The notes under the pieces are model-generated. The model saw only the letters and a list, made by a program, of their open reading frames with translations, ran no database searches and had not been told where the DNA came from. From Sporosarcina sp. ACRSL (GTDB lineage: Bacteria > Bacillota > Bacilli > Bacillales_A > Planococcaceae): 64,000 nt of DNA. Position 1 is the stretch's first letter. Every line of letters begins with the position of its first letter. The position numbers and the translations under genes were made by a program. Positions 41,789-49,907 of the stretch are shown piece after piece. The stretch covers positions 124,001-188,000 of the forward strand of contig NZ_JAKRNT010000003.1 in NCBI RefSeq assembly GCF_022346605.1. Reading direction: 5' to 3'.

Positions 41789-42523
41789 ATGAAAGTAATT
41801 CCAATCGGTATTTGGGGTGGTTATCCGAAAGCGAATGGGGCCACTTCATCTTTTTTGATTGAACATGATGGGTTTCATTGCCTCGTCGATTGCGGCAGTG
41901 GGGTGCTCGCCTCCTTGCAAAATTATGTCCAGTTGGAAGATTTGGATGCCGTCGTGATCAGCCATTATCACGCAGATCATATTGCGGACATCGGAAGTTT
42001 GCAATATAGCCGGCTCATTAATTATTATCTCGGGAAACCGGCTCCGGCATTACCGATCTATGCGCATGACAAGGATGAAACTAACTTTGCGAACTTATCA
42101 TATAAGGAGCAGACGATCGGTGTCGCTGTGAAGGAAACGGATATCGTTCAGATCGGGCCATTTGAAGTAACATTCTGTGAAACGATCCACCCCGTCTATT
42201 GTCTTGCCATGAAATTCACAGTGGACGGCCGTTCCGTTACTTTGACTGCAGATACAGAGTGGAATGACAGACTTGTGGAATTTGCGAGCGGAACAGGTCT
42301 GTTGATTAGCGAAGCAAATTTGTATGAAGAGCACCTTGGAAAATCGCCAGGACATATGGCGGGCAGCGAAGCGGGAAGACTCGCAAAACTGTCAGGCGCG
42401 AACCGCCTTTTATTGACGCATCTACCTTTACACGGTGACCAAAAGGAAATTTTGGACGCGGCTAAAGGAGTTTACGAAGGTGATGCAGAATTGGCAGTTG
42501 TCGGGAAGGTTTATGAGGTTTGA
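41789..42523 (+). CDS. YhfI-like MBL-fold metallo-hydrolase
   Basis: A 244-residue metallo-beta-lactamase-fold protein of the RNase-Z-like group: GIWGGYPKANGATSSFLIEHDGFHCLVDCGSGVL, the metal motif VISHYHADHIAD, ALTADTEWND and the C-terminal LLTHLPLHGD. The start is MKVIPIGIWGGYP at ATG 41,789; an in-frame TTG at 41,783 lies closer to GGAGGTG and is also possible. Substrate unknown. Confidence 0.88.
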   Translation: MKVIPIGIWGGYPKANGATSSFLIEHDGFHCLVDCGSGVLASLQNYVQLEDLDAVVISHYHADHIADIGSLQYSRLINYYLGKPAPALPIYAHDKDETNFANLSYKEQTIGVAVKETDIVQIGPFEVTFCETIHPVYCLAMKFTVDGRSVTLTADTEWNDRLVEFASGTGLLISEANLYEEHLGKSPGHMAGSEAGRLAKLSGANRLLLTHLPLHGDQKEILDAAKGVYEGDAELAVVGKVYEV

Positions 42524-42534
42524 ATGGAAAGACC

Positions 42535-42567
42535 ACAAAAAAGCGGGTAGCATCTCAGCTACCCGCT
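42535..42567 (-). terminator. Terminator of the PepSY gene
   Basis: AGCGGGTAGC pairs with GCTACCCGCT over a 6-nt loop; on the minus strand six T follow. It may also end the YhfI-like transcript. Confidence 0.9.
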
Positions 42568-42585
42568 CTATTTATCTTCAATACC

Positions 42586-43410
42586 TCAATCATCATCCCG
42601 TTCAAATGAAAGGATTTTGCCAGTGTATGCATGGATTTCGAACTCGTATTCGATGTCGCCGTCTTCCATCTCGATTTCATAGACATTATCATCATCCAGC
42701 TCGAAGTCAGTTACGACGCCGCTCGCATGCTGTTTAGCAATCGCAATCGCTTGCTCCTTCGTCAGCATTTTGTTAGATTTCTTGTTTTCAACCGGTTTCA
42801 CAGACTGTTTTTCCTTTGCTGGTTCAACGACGTTCATTGTGGAAGCTGCAACTTTTTCCGTCTGTGCTTTCACTTCTTTTTTCGCGCTGTGGTAACGGGC
42901 TTTCTCAAATTCTAAAACCTTGCCTGTTACAGCATCAATCTCAAATTCGTATTTGAATTCATTGTCTTTGATTTCAATTTCATATACTTTACGACCATCA
43001 TCTTCATCTAGCTCAATCTCTTTGACTGTACCTGCTGCCTTTTTCTTCGCAATAGCGATCGCTTCTTCTTGCGTCAACAGATTACCCGATTTCACTTGCT
43101 TACGGTCCTTCTCGACTTCTTTCTCAAACTTGATAATTTCAGCCGTGAATGCGTCCACTTCTAGATCGTACTCGTATTTCTCATCTTTCAAGTCGATGTC
43201 GTAATGGTACCGGCCATCGTCTTTATCCAATTCGATTTCCGTCACGATTCCGCCTTTCACTTTCTGTGTCGCCACCTGTTTCGCTTCCTGCAATGAAATC
43301 AGTTTTTCTGCCTGCTTTTTAGCGCTTGGAGCAGAATCCTCCGCCATTGCAACACTACCGATCGCTACCACTCCTGCCATTGCAGGAATCAACATCCATC
43401 TTTTTTTCAT
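42586..43410 (-). CDS. Secreted three-repeat PepSY protein
   Basis: A 274-residue exported protein. An N-terminal signal peptide ([22 protein letters not shown]) is followed by three PepSY repeats: [57 protein letters not shown], and [27 protein letters not shown]. Each has the second strand [27 protein letters not shown]-like segment. PepSY domains are thought to inhibit peptidases or to sense envelope state. ATG 43,410 has AGGAGGAGAAC upstream. The two-component system is nearby on the same strand, as in the Bacillus ykoGHIJ arrangement. Confidence 0.88.
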   Translation of the reverse strand: MKKRWMLIPAMAGVVAIGSVAMAEDSAPSAKKQAEKLISLQEAKQVATQKVKGGIVTEIELDKDDGRYHYDIDLKDEKYEYDLEVDAFTAEIIKFEKEVEKDRKQVKSGNLLTQEEAIAIAKKKAAGTVKEIELDEDDGRKVYEIEIKDNEFKYEFEIDAVTGKVLEFEKARYHSAKKEVKAQTEKVAASTMNVVEPAKEKQSVKPVENKKSNKMLTKEQAIAIAKQHASGVVTDFELDDDNVYEIEMEDGDIEYEFEIHAYTGKILSFERDDD

Positions 43411-43518
43411 GTTTTGTTCTCCTCCTTTTGTTTCTATCTTCATACTACCCCGTGAAGATGAGAGGAGATTGAGAGGATTATTAGAGTTTGATGAGAGATT
43501 CTGTGAAACCTCTCATAT

Positions 43519-44241
43519 TCATTCATCATCCCAAGAAACAGTCAAAACCTTGCCTGATATCGCATGGATCTGATACGTGACTTCGTCCATGTCATCTTCA
43601 GTATCTATGTCGATCTCCACTAAATAATAGCCGCCATCCGCCGAATTCACAAAATCCACATCATCGACTTCGCCAACTGTGCCGGCCGGCAATTGGGCTA
43701 AACCGATTTTCATTGCCTCTTGCTCAGAGATGAGAACCCTCTTCTTTTCTTGTTTAGCAGGTTGGTTTGACGGTTTTGGCTTAGTCGTCGTCTTGTTCAC
43801 GTCCGACTTTGGCTTTTCCGGCACATTGCTTGGAGTCTTATCCGCAGCTTTTTCATCCGCCTTTTCGGTCATACTGTTCTCCGATTTTTGGCCTGCTGAT
43901 TTTTCGGCAGACGGCATTGTTTCCTCTGTGCTTTCGCCAGAATCCATCACAATATCAGATGTTTCTTTTGTCTGGAAGAGGGAGAGAACATTGCCCGTTG
44001 CCGCGTCGACTTCCACTTCATATTCCGCCCCTATTTTCGTAACAATTGCTTTATATACAGATCCATCCAAAACGAGATCTTTCACTTCTCCATCGTAAAT
44101 CGTCTCTAGCTGGGTACGGATTTCCTCTTTTGGCATAGCTTCTGCCTTCGTCAGCTTCCCTGATGTATATAGCTGTCCGGCGATAACAATGATGACAGTC
44201 AAGACAATCGCGATGAACCAAGGTATTTTCAATATGTCCAT
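43519..44241 (-). CDS. Membrane-anchored PepSY protein with Lys/Pro-rich linker
   Basis: A 240-residue protein with one N-terminal membrane helix (WFIAIVLTVIIVIAGQLY) and two PepSY repeats. The first (TQLETIYDGEVKDLVLDGSVYKAIVTK...YEVEVDAATGNVLSLF) and the second (VLISEQEAMKIGLAQLPAGTVGEVDDVDF...YLVEIDIDTEDDMDEVTYQIHAISGKVLTVSW) are separated by a Lys/Pro/Ser-rich region. It is the extracytoplasmic partner of the downstream kinase and regulator. ATG 44,241 has AAGGAGG upstream; longer frame to 44,265 has weaker support. Confidence 0.87.
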   Translation of the reverse strand: MDILKIPWFIAIVLTVIIVIAGQLYTSGKLTKAEAMPKEEIRTQLETIYDGEVKDLVLDGSVYKAIVTKIGAEYEVEVDAATGNVLSLFQTKETSDIVMDSGESTEETMPSAEKSAGQKSENSMTEKADEKAADKTPSNVPEKPKSDVNKTTTKPKPSNQPAKQEKKRVLISEQEAMKIGLAQLPAGTVGEVDDVDFVNSADGGYYLVEIDIDTEDDMDEVTYQIHAISGKVLTVSWDDE

Positions 44242-44287
44242 ACAAGAAATCCTCCTTTTCATCATTTTACCGCCTCAACATTAAAAT

Positions 44288-45646
44288 TTACTGAGAACGT
44301 TGCTGTTTTTTCGGAATCAAAACACGGATGACAGTACCTATGTCGACCACACTTTCAATGCTCAATGTCGCGCCAAGTCCATCAGCAATCTCCTTCGCAA
44401 TGGAAAGTCCTAAACCGGTTCCTCCAGTTTTTCTGCTCCTGTCTGATTCGACGCGATAAAAACGATCAAAAATATGCGGCAAGTCCGATTGCGGAATCCC
44501 CTTCCCATAATCCCTTACGGTGATTTCCACTTCGGTCTCTCGGTCTTCAATGGCAGTGAAGATTTCGCGGTCACTATATTTCCGTGCATTATCGAGGAGA
44601 ATGAACAACAATTGCTTCACAAACTTCCCATCCGTTTCAACGATGGTCGGCCCATCTGCCTCGATAATGATTTCCCTGCCATATGCTTGCCTCAATGGTT
44701 TGACCGCGGCTTCCAGTAAATATGTCAAATCAACTTGTTCAAATTCGAATGCTTGAAACCCGCTGCTCTTCGCCAAGTCGAGCATTTGCTCAATCATTTC
44801 TTTCATCCTGCCCGTTTCGGAGGTGATGGCATTCAGCGCCTCATCGACGACTTCCCGATTTTCAAGACCTCGTCTAGCTAGTAAACGGGAGTAGCTCTCA
44901 ATGACAGTCAATGGCGTTTTTAATTCATGGGAAGCGTTCGAGACGAATTGCTCTTGCTTCCTATAGTTTTGTTCCAATTGTACCATCATCTCATTGAACG
45001 TCCGCTCCATTTGCGCGAGCTCGTCATTTCCATTCACGACGCCGGTCATTTTTTCATACGTCCCGGATTGCCGACTTTTATTCATCGCCGTTATAAGTTT
45101 CTCGATTGGTTGAGTGACAATCCTACCGAGCGTCATACTAGAGAGGGTGATCGGAATCATCGCAAACACCGTAACACCGATCAAAACATACCTCAGTACC
45201 CGCATATTCTCTTCAACGTCTGTCAGCAACTGCGTCAAATTCATCGTAACGACTTCGCCTGTCGGCCAGATAATCGGCATCGAGATGGAGAATGCATCTG
45301 TACCATCGAAACGGTCAATTGTATATGAATCGCCCGATTTCACTTGATTGTTGACGTTCCCAAGTCCAGCGACGGATTGGATTTTTTTAAGCGGTTTGTC
45401 GTTGCTGTCAACAATGGAGATGGCACCATTTGCCGGAACAAACGCACGCAACACGAGGTCGGCGTCCGCTTCCGTCTCCAATTTGCTTATCGCTACAGTC
45501 AGTTCTTTCGCACGGCCAAGCAATTGTTCATATTCCGTGTTATGAGACATCTTCCCGAAAAGAAAGTAGATGAGGACATTCAAAAGAACAAGAAGAATAA
45601 ACATTAACAGGGTCGAAAAGAGATGAATCTTCTTTTTAAGCTTCAT
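44288..45646 (-). CDS. Two-component sensor histidine kinase (YkoH-like)
   Basis: A 452-residue kinase with two membrane helices (near residues 10-30 and 155-180), HAMP domain, HisKA motif SNASHELKTPLTVIESYSRLL, and the ATPase motifs LFILLDNARKYSD, RDYGKGIP and TGGTGLGLSIAK. It overlaps the regulator gene by 11 bp. Signal unknown, but the adjacent PepSY proteins suggest envelope sensing. Confidence 0.9.
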   Translation of the reverse strand: MKLKKKIHLFSTLLMFILLVLLNVLIYFLFGKMSHNTEYEQLLGRAKELTVAISKLETEADADLVLRAFVPANGAISIVDSNDKPLKKIQSVAGLGNVNNQVKSGDSYTIDRFDGTDAFSISMPIIWPTGEVVTMNLTQLLTDVEENMRVLRYVLIGVTVFAMIPITLSSMTLGRIVTQPIEKLITAMNKSRQSGTYEKMTGVVNGNDELAQMERTFNEMMVQLEQNYRKQEQFVSNASHELKTPLTVIESYSRLLARRGLENREVVDEALNAITSETGRMKEMIEQMLDLAKSSGFQAFEFEQVDLTYLLEAAVKPLRQAYGREIIIEADGPTIVETDGKFVKQLLFILLDNARKYSDREIFTAIEDRETEVEITVRDYGKGIPQSDLPHIFDRFYRVESDRSRKTGGTGLGLSIAKEIADGLGATLSIESVVDIGTVIRVLIPKKQQRSQ

Positions 45647-46346
45647 GGACTGGTTCCTTCAACGCATACCCGACGCCTCGGACCGTTTGTATAAGGGATG
45701 GTTGATCCTTGTGATCGATTTTCTTCCGAACATACCGGATATAGACGTCGACGACATTCGTATCCCCGTAATAGTCATAACCCCACACCGCGTCAAGCAA
45801 CTGTTCACGCGTCAGCACTTGATTCGGATGCCGTATCAAATGCAGCAATAAATCATATTCCCTCGGCGTCAAATCAATAGAAATTCCATCGCGCTTCACT
45901 TCCCGTGACTGCTCATGAATCGATAATCCGGCAAACTCATGTAAGTGTTCATCTTTAACGACAACTTTCTTTCGGGAAGTACGTATGGCAGACCTTACGC
46001 GGGCAAGCAATTCTTCTATTTCGAACGGCTTCGTGACATAATCATTCGCCCCTAAGTCAAGCCCCTTCACTTTATCTTCCACATCGCTTTTCGCAGTCAA
46101 TAAAATAACAGGCGTGCCGTCTTCCGCCGCCCGGATTCTCCGTAACACATCCAAACCGTTCATTCCCGGCAACATTAAATCCAATAGCACGAGATCCCAC
46201 TCCTGCTCTCTGAACTTAATAAGGCCATCCGTCCCCGAATGTGCGACGCCGACTGAATAACCCTCGAACTCAAGCTCCAATTGAAGGACGCGCGCGATTG
46301 CTTCTTCATCCTCAACAATCAATATTTGCTCACTCAAATTCCTCAC
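45636..46346 (-). CDS. Two-component response regulator, OmpR family (YkoG-like)
   Basis: A 236-residue regulator: acidic patch VEDEEAIAR, phospho-Asp in LVLLDLMLPGMNGLD, Lys in VTKPFEIEEL, and a C-terminal winged helix (LTPREYDLLLHLIRHPNQVLTREQLLDAVWGYDYYGDTNVVDVYIRYVRKKI). Pairs with the adjacent kinase. The start is GTG 46,346; an in-frame TTG two residues later is possible. Confidence 0.9.
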   Translation of the reverse strand: MRNLSEQILIVEDEEAIARVLQLELEFEGYSVGVAHSGTDGLIKFREQEWDLVLLDLMLPGMNGLDVLRRIRAAEDGTPVILLTAKSDVEDKVKGLDLGANDYVTKPFEIEELLARVRSAIRTSRKKVVVKDEHLHEFAGLSIHEQSREVKRDGISIDLTPREYDLLLHLIRHPNQVLTREQLLDAVWGYDYYGDTNVVDVYIRYVRKKIDHKDQPSLIQTVRGVGYALKEPVHEA

Positions 46347-46387
46347 CGCCGTTTTTTCTTTAGTGTAGCAGAAAACCTTTGGAAGAA

Positions 46388-46415
46388 TAAAAAACGACCC
46401 ATAGAAGAGTCGTTT
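46388..46415 (-). terminator. Terminator of the uppP transcript
   Basis: AAACGAC pairs with GTCGTTT around a 10-nt loop and is followed by TTTATTC on the minus strand. It lies between uppP and the response regulator start. Confidence 0.75.
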
Positions 46416-46422
46416 AATATCA

Positions 46423-47250
46423 TTATAAAAATACGATTGCTGCTAAGATGATTGCTAGAAAGATTCTGTATAACGCAAACGGCATAAGCTTAACCTTTGA
46501 AATCAGTTTCAAGAAGAAACGGATCGAAATAAGAGAAAAAACGAAAGCGCTTATAAACCCAACGATGTAAAATGAAAGATCATCCATCGAGATATATTCC
46601 CAGTTTTTCATGACCGACACTAGACTCGCACCTGCCATAATCGGCACTGCCATGATGAATGTGAAGTCCGCTGCCGTTCTATGGCTCATTCCAAATAGGA
46701 CGCCGCCTGAAATCGTTGCACCCGAACGTGAAAAGCCAGGCCACAATGATAAACATTGGACGAGCCCTACGGTGAATGCTTGTCGATATGTAATCTGGTC
46801 CAATGATTGGATTTTCGGTCTCTTCGGTCCGAATTTGTCCGCCGCTATCATGAGGAGTGCCCCCGCGATAAGCGCAAAAATAACAGTTTCGACACCAAAT
46901 AAATAATCATCTATCAAATCTTTGAATGCAAATCCGAGAATAACTGCAGGAAGCATGCCGACGATGACGTGCATTAGATTAAAACGTGATGTTATCTTCT
47001 TACCGTCGATTTTATACAAGCCTACCAAGCTGAACAACCTCTTCCAAAATACGACGACAACCGCCAAAATCGAACCTAACTGGATGACAATCTTAAATGT
47101 AATTGCCGGGTACTTGCCGAGAAATTCCTCCGTCTTCAACCACATATCATCCACAATAATAAGATGGCCTGTCGAGGAGACCGGAGCAAATTCCGTCATC
47201 CCTTCTACAAAACCTAAGATCAGCGCTTTTAGTAATTCCAATAAATCCAT
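46423..47250 (-). CDS. uppP: Undecaprenyl-diphosphatase UppP (BacA)
   Basis: A 275-residue membrane phosphatase: LGFVEGMTEFAPVSSTGHLIIV and PGFSRSGATISGGVLFGMSHRTAADF are the two catalytic motifs. It recycles the lipid carrier of cell-wall synthesis and confers bacitracin tolerance. It starts 3 bp downstream of the DedA gene. Confidence 0.96.
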   Translation of the reverse strand: MDLLELLKALILGFVEGMTEFAPVSSTGHLIIVDDMWLKTEEFLGKYPAITFKIVIQLGSILAVVVVFWKRLFSLVGLYKIDGKKITSRFNLMHVIVGMLPAVILGFAFKDLIDDYLFGVETVIFALIAGALLMIAADKFGPKRPKIQSLDQITYRQAFTVGLVQCLSLWPGFSRSGATISGGVLFGMSHRTAADFTFIMAVPIMAGASLVSVMKNWEYISMDDLSFYIVGFISAFVFSLISIRFFLKLISKVKLMPFALYRIFLAIILAAIVFL

Positions 47251-47253
47251 CGA

Positions 47254-47865
47254 CTATGCCCTCTTTCTACGGAAGCGGAGGTAGCCAATGATAACCCCAA
47301 TACCGCCGATTGCTAGTATCACATAAACTACATTTGAATAGATGTCGGTGTAATGGACAATGGACTCCCAATTTTCACCGACTGAATACCCTACCGTAAC
47401 AAGAATTGCGTTCCAAATGAGGCTTCCTATAGTTGTTAGAATGATAAATAGAGGGAAATTCATATTGGACATTCCGGCCGGAACCGAAATTAAGCTTCGG
47501 ACAAGCGGAACGAGACGGCAAAAAAATACGGTCCATGGCCCATATTTATCGAACCAGCTATCCGCTCTCCTCAAATCTTTTTTCGTTATACGCAGCCAGC
47601 GTCCTCGTGTCTCCACAATTTTCTCCAGTCTTTCCACATCGATCAGCAAACCAATACTATATAAAATCATTGCACCAACGACCGAACCGATCGTGGCCGC
47701 GATGATGACGCCCATTTTCGTCATTGATGTAAAACCCGTCGCGAAACCACTGAAAGTCAAAATGATTTCCGATGGGATGGGAGGAAATAGATTTTCAATT
47801 AATAGAAGAAGACAAACTCCAATATAACCATGCTCACTAATTATTTCCGTTATCCAATTATCCAT
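47254..47865 (-). CDS. DedA-family membrane protein
   Basis: A DedA protein of about 203 aa: LLLIENLFPPIPSEIILTFSGF, VGAMILYSIGLLIDVERLEKIVETRGRWLRIT and FFCRLVPLVRSLISVPAGMSNMN. DedA proteins help recycle undecaprenyl phosphate and other lipids, which fits uppP next door. ATG 47,865 (with AGGGAGAGTGCA) is chosen to match family N-termini; an ATG at 47,895 with AGAGGAT upstream is equally possible. Confidence 0.9.
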   Translation of the reverse strand: MDNWITEIISEHGYIGVCLLLLIENLFPPIPSEIILTFSGFATGFTSMTKMGVIIAATIGSVVGAMILYSIGLLIDVERLEKIVETRGRWLRITKKDLRRADSWFDKYGPWTVFFCRLVPLVRSLISVPAGMSNMNFPLFIILTTIGSLIWNAILVTVGYSVGENWESIVHYTDIYSNVVYVILAIGGIGVIIGYLRFRRKRA

Positions 47866-47996
47866 TGCACTCTCCCTGGTCGTAATAAAATTCATTCACT
47901 TATCCTCTTTATCGGACGTCGACATCTCTTTATAAGTTCCAATTTAGTCCTGATGAAATTGTACGCACACAACGCGAAGAGTATGAATGAGGATGC

Positions 47997-48105
47997 CGTG
48001 GATAAGTCCGTCCCAGTAGACTTATGCACCGAAAACTGTGGGTAAGATTGTTTATATGTTTATAATTTCTGAAAAATGAGGTGATATCAATGCATTTTAT
48101 CCACA
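47997..48105 (+). promoter_or_regulatory. Cluster of DnaA-box-like sites
   Basis: A perfect DnaA box TTATCCACA is at 48097-48105. One-mismatch sites are CGTGGATAA (47997-48005, opposite strand), TTATGCACC (48022-48030) and TGTGGGTAA (48037-48045, opposite strand). The cluster lies in the gap between the DedA gene start and the DUF4139 gene end. The box at 48,097 is the left half of TTATCCACATGTGGACAA, so two boxes meet head to head. A role in DnaA titration or control is possible; single boxes occur by chance. Confidence 0.45.
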
Positions 48106-48154
48106 TGTGGACAAAACACATCCGAATGCCGGAGATATCCCCGGCAATGGATGT

Positions 48155-49438
48155 TTAAAATCCAATCGTCCTTCTTGCGGAACGATCGTGGCGGATTGTA
48201 AATTTCACCTTTTCCTCGACATCTACAGGAACTTGGACAGGCAACACTATTTTATCCCGTTTTTTCTGCCATTCATGTGTCGATTCATCGACTGTCCACA
48301 AATGACCAGGAACTTGTTGACGGATGACCGCTTCGACTGGAGTACTTTTCGTATTGCAAATGCTGTATTCGTATTCGGTATACTCGTATCCGCCTTCCTT
48401 ATATTTTCCTGATTTTTTAGCTTTCACTTCAATGTCGCATGCTTCTCCTGATTTCAAGCGAACTTTTTCATTCACATCGGTATGCTTTATGGCGTATTCG
48501 CCGATGAATTCCGCGCTGCCGTCATCGGGATTCGTTCGATACATTTTGAAAACTCCTGCCGGCAACGGAATGCCGAGACCGTTTTCCTTCGTGTTCTCGA
48601 ATTCGATGTAAATGTCCGGATTGGATGTCTGTGCATTGATTTCATAAATGACGCGCGCTTTTGAATTCGCTGCCGAAAGAAGTCGCAGCTGCTTCTGTTG
48701 ACGGTCCTCCAGATCGATGGTCCGCGGGAAGGTGTACGTATGGAAATCGGAGAATGCTTCGGTCTTCTGCATTTCATTCCGCGACAAATCTGCGCTTTTT
48801 TGTTCCTTTTCATTGCCCGCTTTGTTCAGCTTCCCTGAAATGAGGCGAAGTTGTGCATCATTGAAAGCGACACCTGAATAGTTTTTCATCGATACCCAGC
48901 CCGACATGTCAAAATGGTCGCCGTGCATGGAAATGACATAATCGGCCTCCCATGTAACGCCTCCTGTCAAATAAGACACACATACTTCTTCACTTCGTTG
49001 CTCGGCAACTTTCCATACGAGCGTAGGCTCCACATGATTCCCGCCGTCAATTTCCGGGAATCGAATCTCACCTTTCGGATTCACAATAAGCTCTTTCGTT
49101 TCAACGTCTTGCATAACGATCGGTCCATTTCCACGCAACAGCGTGTACACCCGATCCTGTTTTGAAAAAGGATCTTTAATCGTCAGCTGACGGCCGATAT
49201 ACCTTTCAAAAATCCTCAATTCATCCATCAAATCATACTCATACACAAGCTCCGATACATCCAAACCTTCCACAATAATGGAATCGGGCTTCAACTTCCT
49301 AGACACCCCAACGAAATAGACCAAGTCGTCTACCTCTAATTGTGGGATGGAACGTGTATCTTTCACAAGCGCAAAGCCATCATTATAAACAGTAAGGGAA
49401 CAGTCGGTCGTCTGGGATTTCGGTATTCGGTTCAGCAT
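48155..49438 (-). CDS. DUF4139 domain-containing protein
   Basis: A 427-residue protein with DUF4139-like C-terminal half (TYTFPRTIDLEDRQQKQLRLLSAA, YIEFENTKENGLGIPLPAGVFKMYRTNPDDG, EFIGEYAIKHTDVNEKVRLKSGEACDIEVKAK) and an N-terminal beta domain (YNDGFALVKDTRSI). No signal peptide is visible. Function unknown in Bacillales. AGGAGGTAGTAAG ribosome binding site. Array 5 lies upstream. Confidence 0.85.
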   Translation of the reverse strand: MLNRIPKSQTTDCSLTVYNDGFALVKDTRSIPQLEVDDLVYFVGVSRKLKPDSIIVEGLDVSELVYEYDLMDELRIFERYIGRQLTIKDPFSKQDRVYTLLRGNGPIVMQDVETKELIVNPKGEIRFPEIDGGNHVEPTLVWKVAEQRSEEVCVSYLTGGVTWEADYVISMHGDHFDMSGWVSMKNYSGVAFNDAQLRLISGKLNKAGNEKEQKSADLSRNEMQKTEAFSDFHTYTFPRTIDLEDRQQKQLRLLSAANSKARVIYEINAQTSNPDIYIEFENTKENGLGIPLPAGVFKMYRTNPDDGSAEFIGEYAIKHTDVNEKVRLKSGEACDIEVKAKKSGKYKEGGYEYTEYEYSICNTKSTPVEAVIRQQVPGHLWTVDESTHEWQKKRDKIVLPVQVPVDVEEKVKFTIRHDRSARRTIGF

Positions 49439-49549
49439 ACTTACTACCTCCTATGTGATTGAACATTCCTATACACTTTCCATTGCATATGCTCCCTATA
49501 CGCTATTCCCTTTTCTGGTGGATTTAATGCGGTAAGGTGAAATAAAAGT

Positions 49550-49849
49550 TTATCACCGACTTGGCACTGGTTATCACCGACTTGCGGGAGTTTATCACCG
49601 ACTCTTGACGTTTTATCACCGACTCGGAGAAATTTATCACCGACTGACTACAATTCAAATAGGAAAGTTCCTTTTCGATGGTGGATTTCAATGCTAAAAC
49701 GCGTTATCACCGCTCACGATCTCTTTATCACCGCTTAGAGGGAGTTTATCACCGTTCGTGACCACTTTATCACCGCTTAGAGATGGTTTATCACCACTCA
49801 TGGGGATTTACCACCGATTTGAAGCACTTTACCACCGTTTCGCCGAAAA
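49550..49849 (+). repeat. Array 5 of 21-bp units, cores TTATCACCGACT and TTATCACCGCT, 12 units
   Basis: Units begin at 49550, 49571, 49592, 49613, 49634; then 49704, 49725, 49746, 49767, 49788, 49808 and 49829, 21 bp apart (one 20-bp step). The first block is the CACCGACT subtype, the second mainly CACCGCT, with two TTACCACC variants at the end. Both blocks start after a GGTGGATTT(C)AATGC segment (49517, 49680). The first block ends GACTACAATTCA as array 4 does. Confidence 0.93.
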
Positions 49850-49869
49850 GCGTCCATGGAAAACTCCAT

Positions 49870-49900
49870 TAAAAAACCACCCGCTACCAAAAGCGGGTGG
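49870..49900 (-). terminator. Terminator of the fatty-acid oxidation operon
   Basis: CCACCCGCT pairs with AGCGGGTGG over a 6-nt loop; the minus-strand copy is followed by six T. Confidence 0.88.
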
Positions 49901-49907
49901 AACATTT

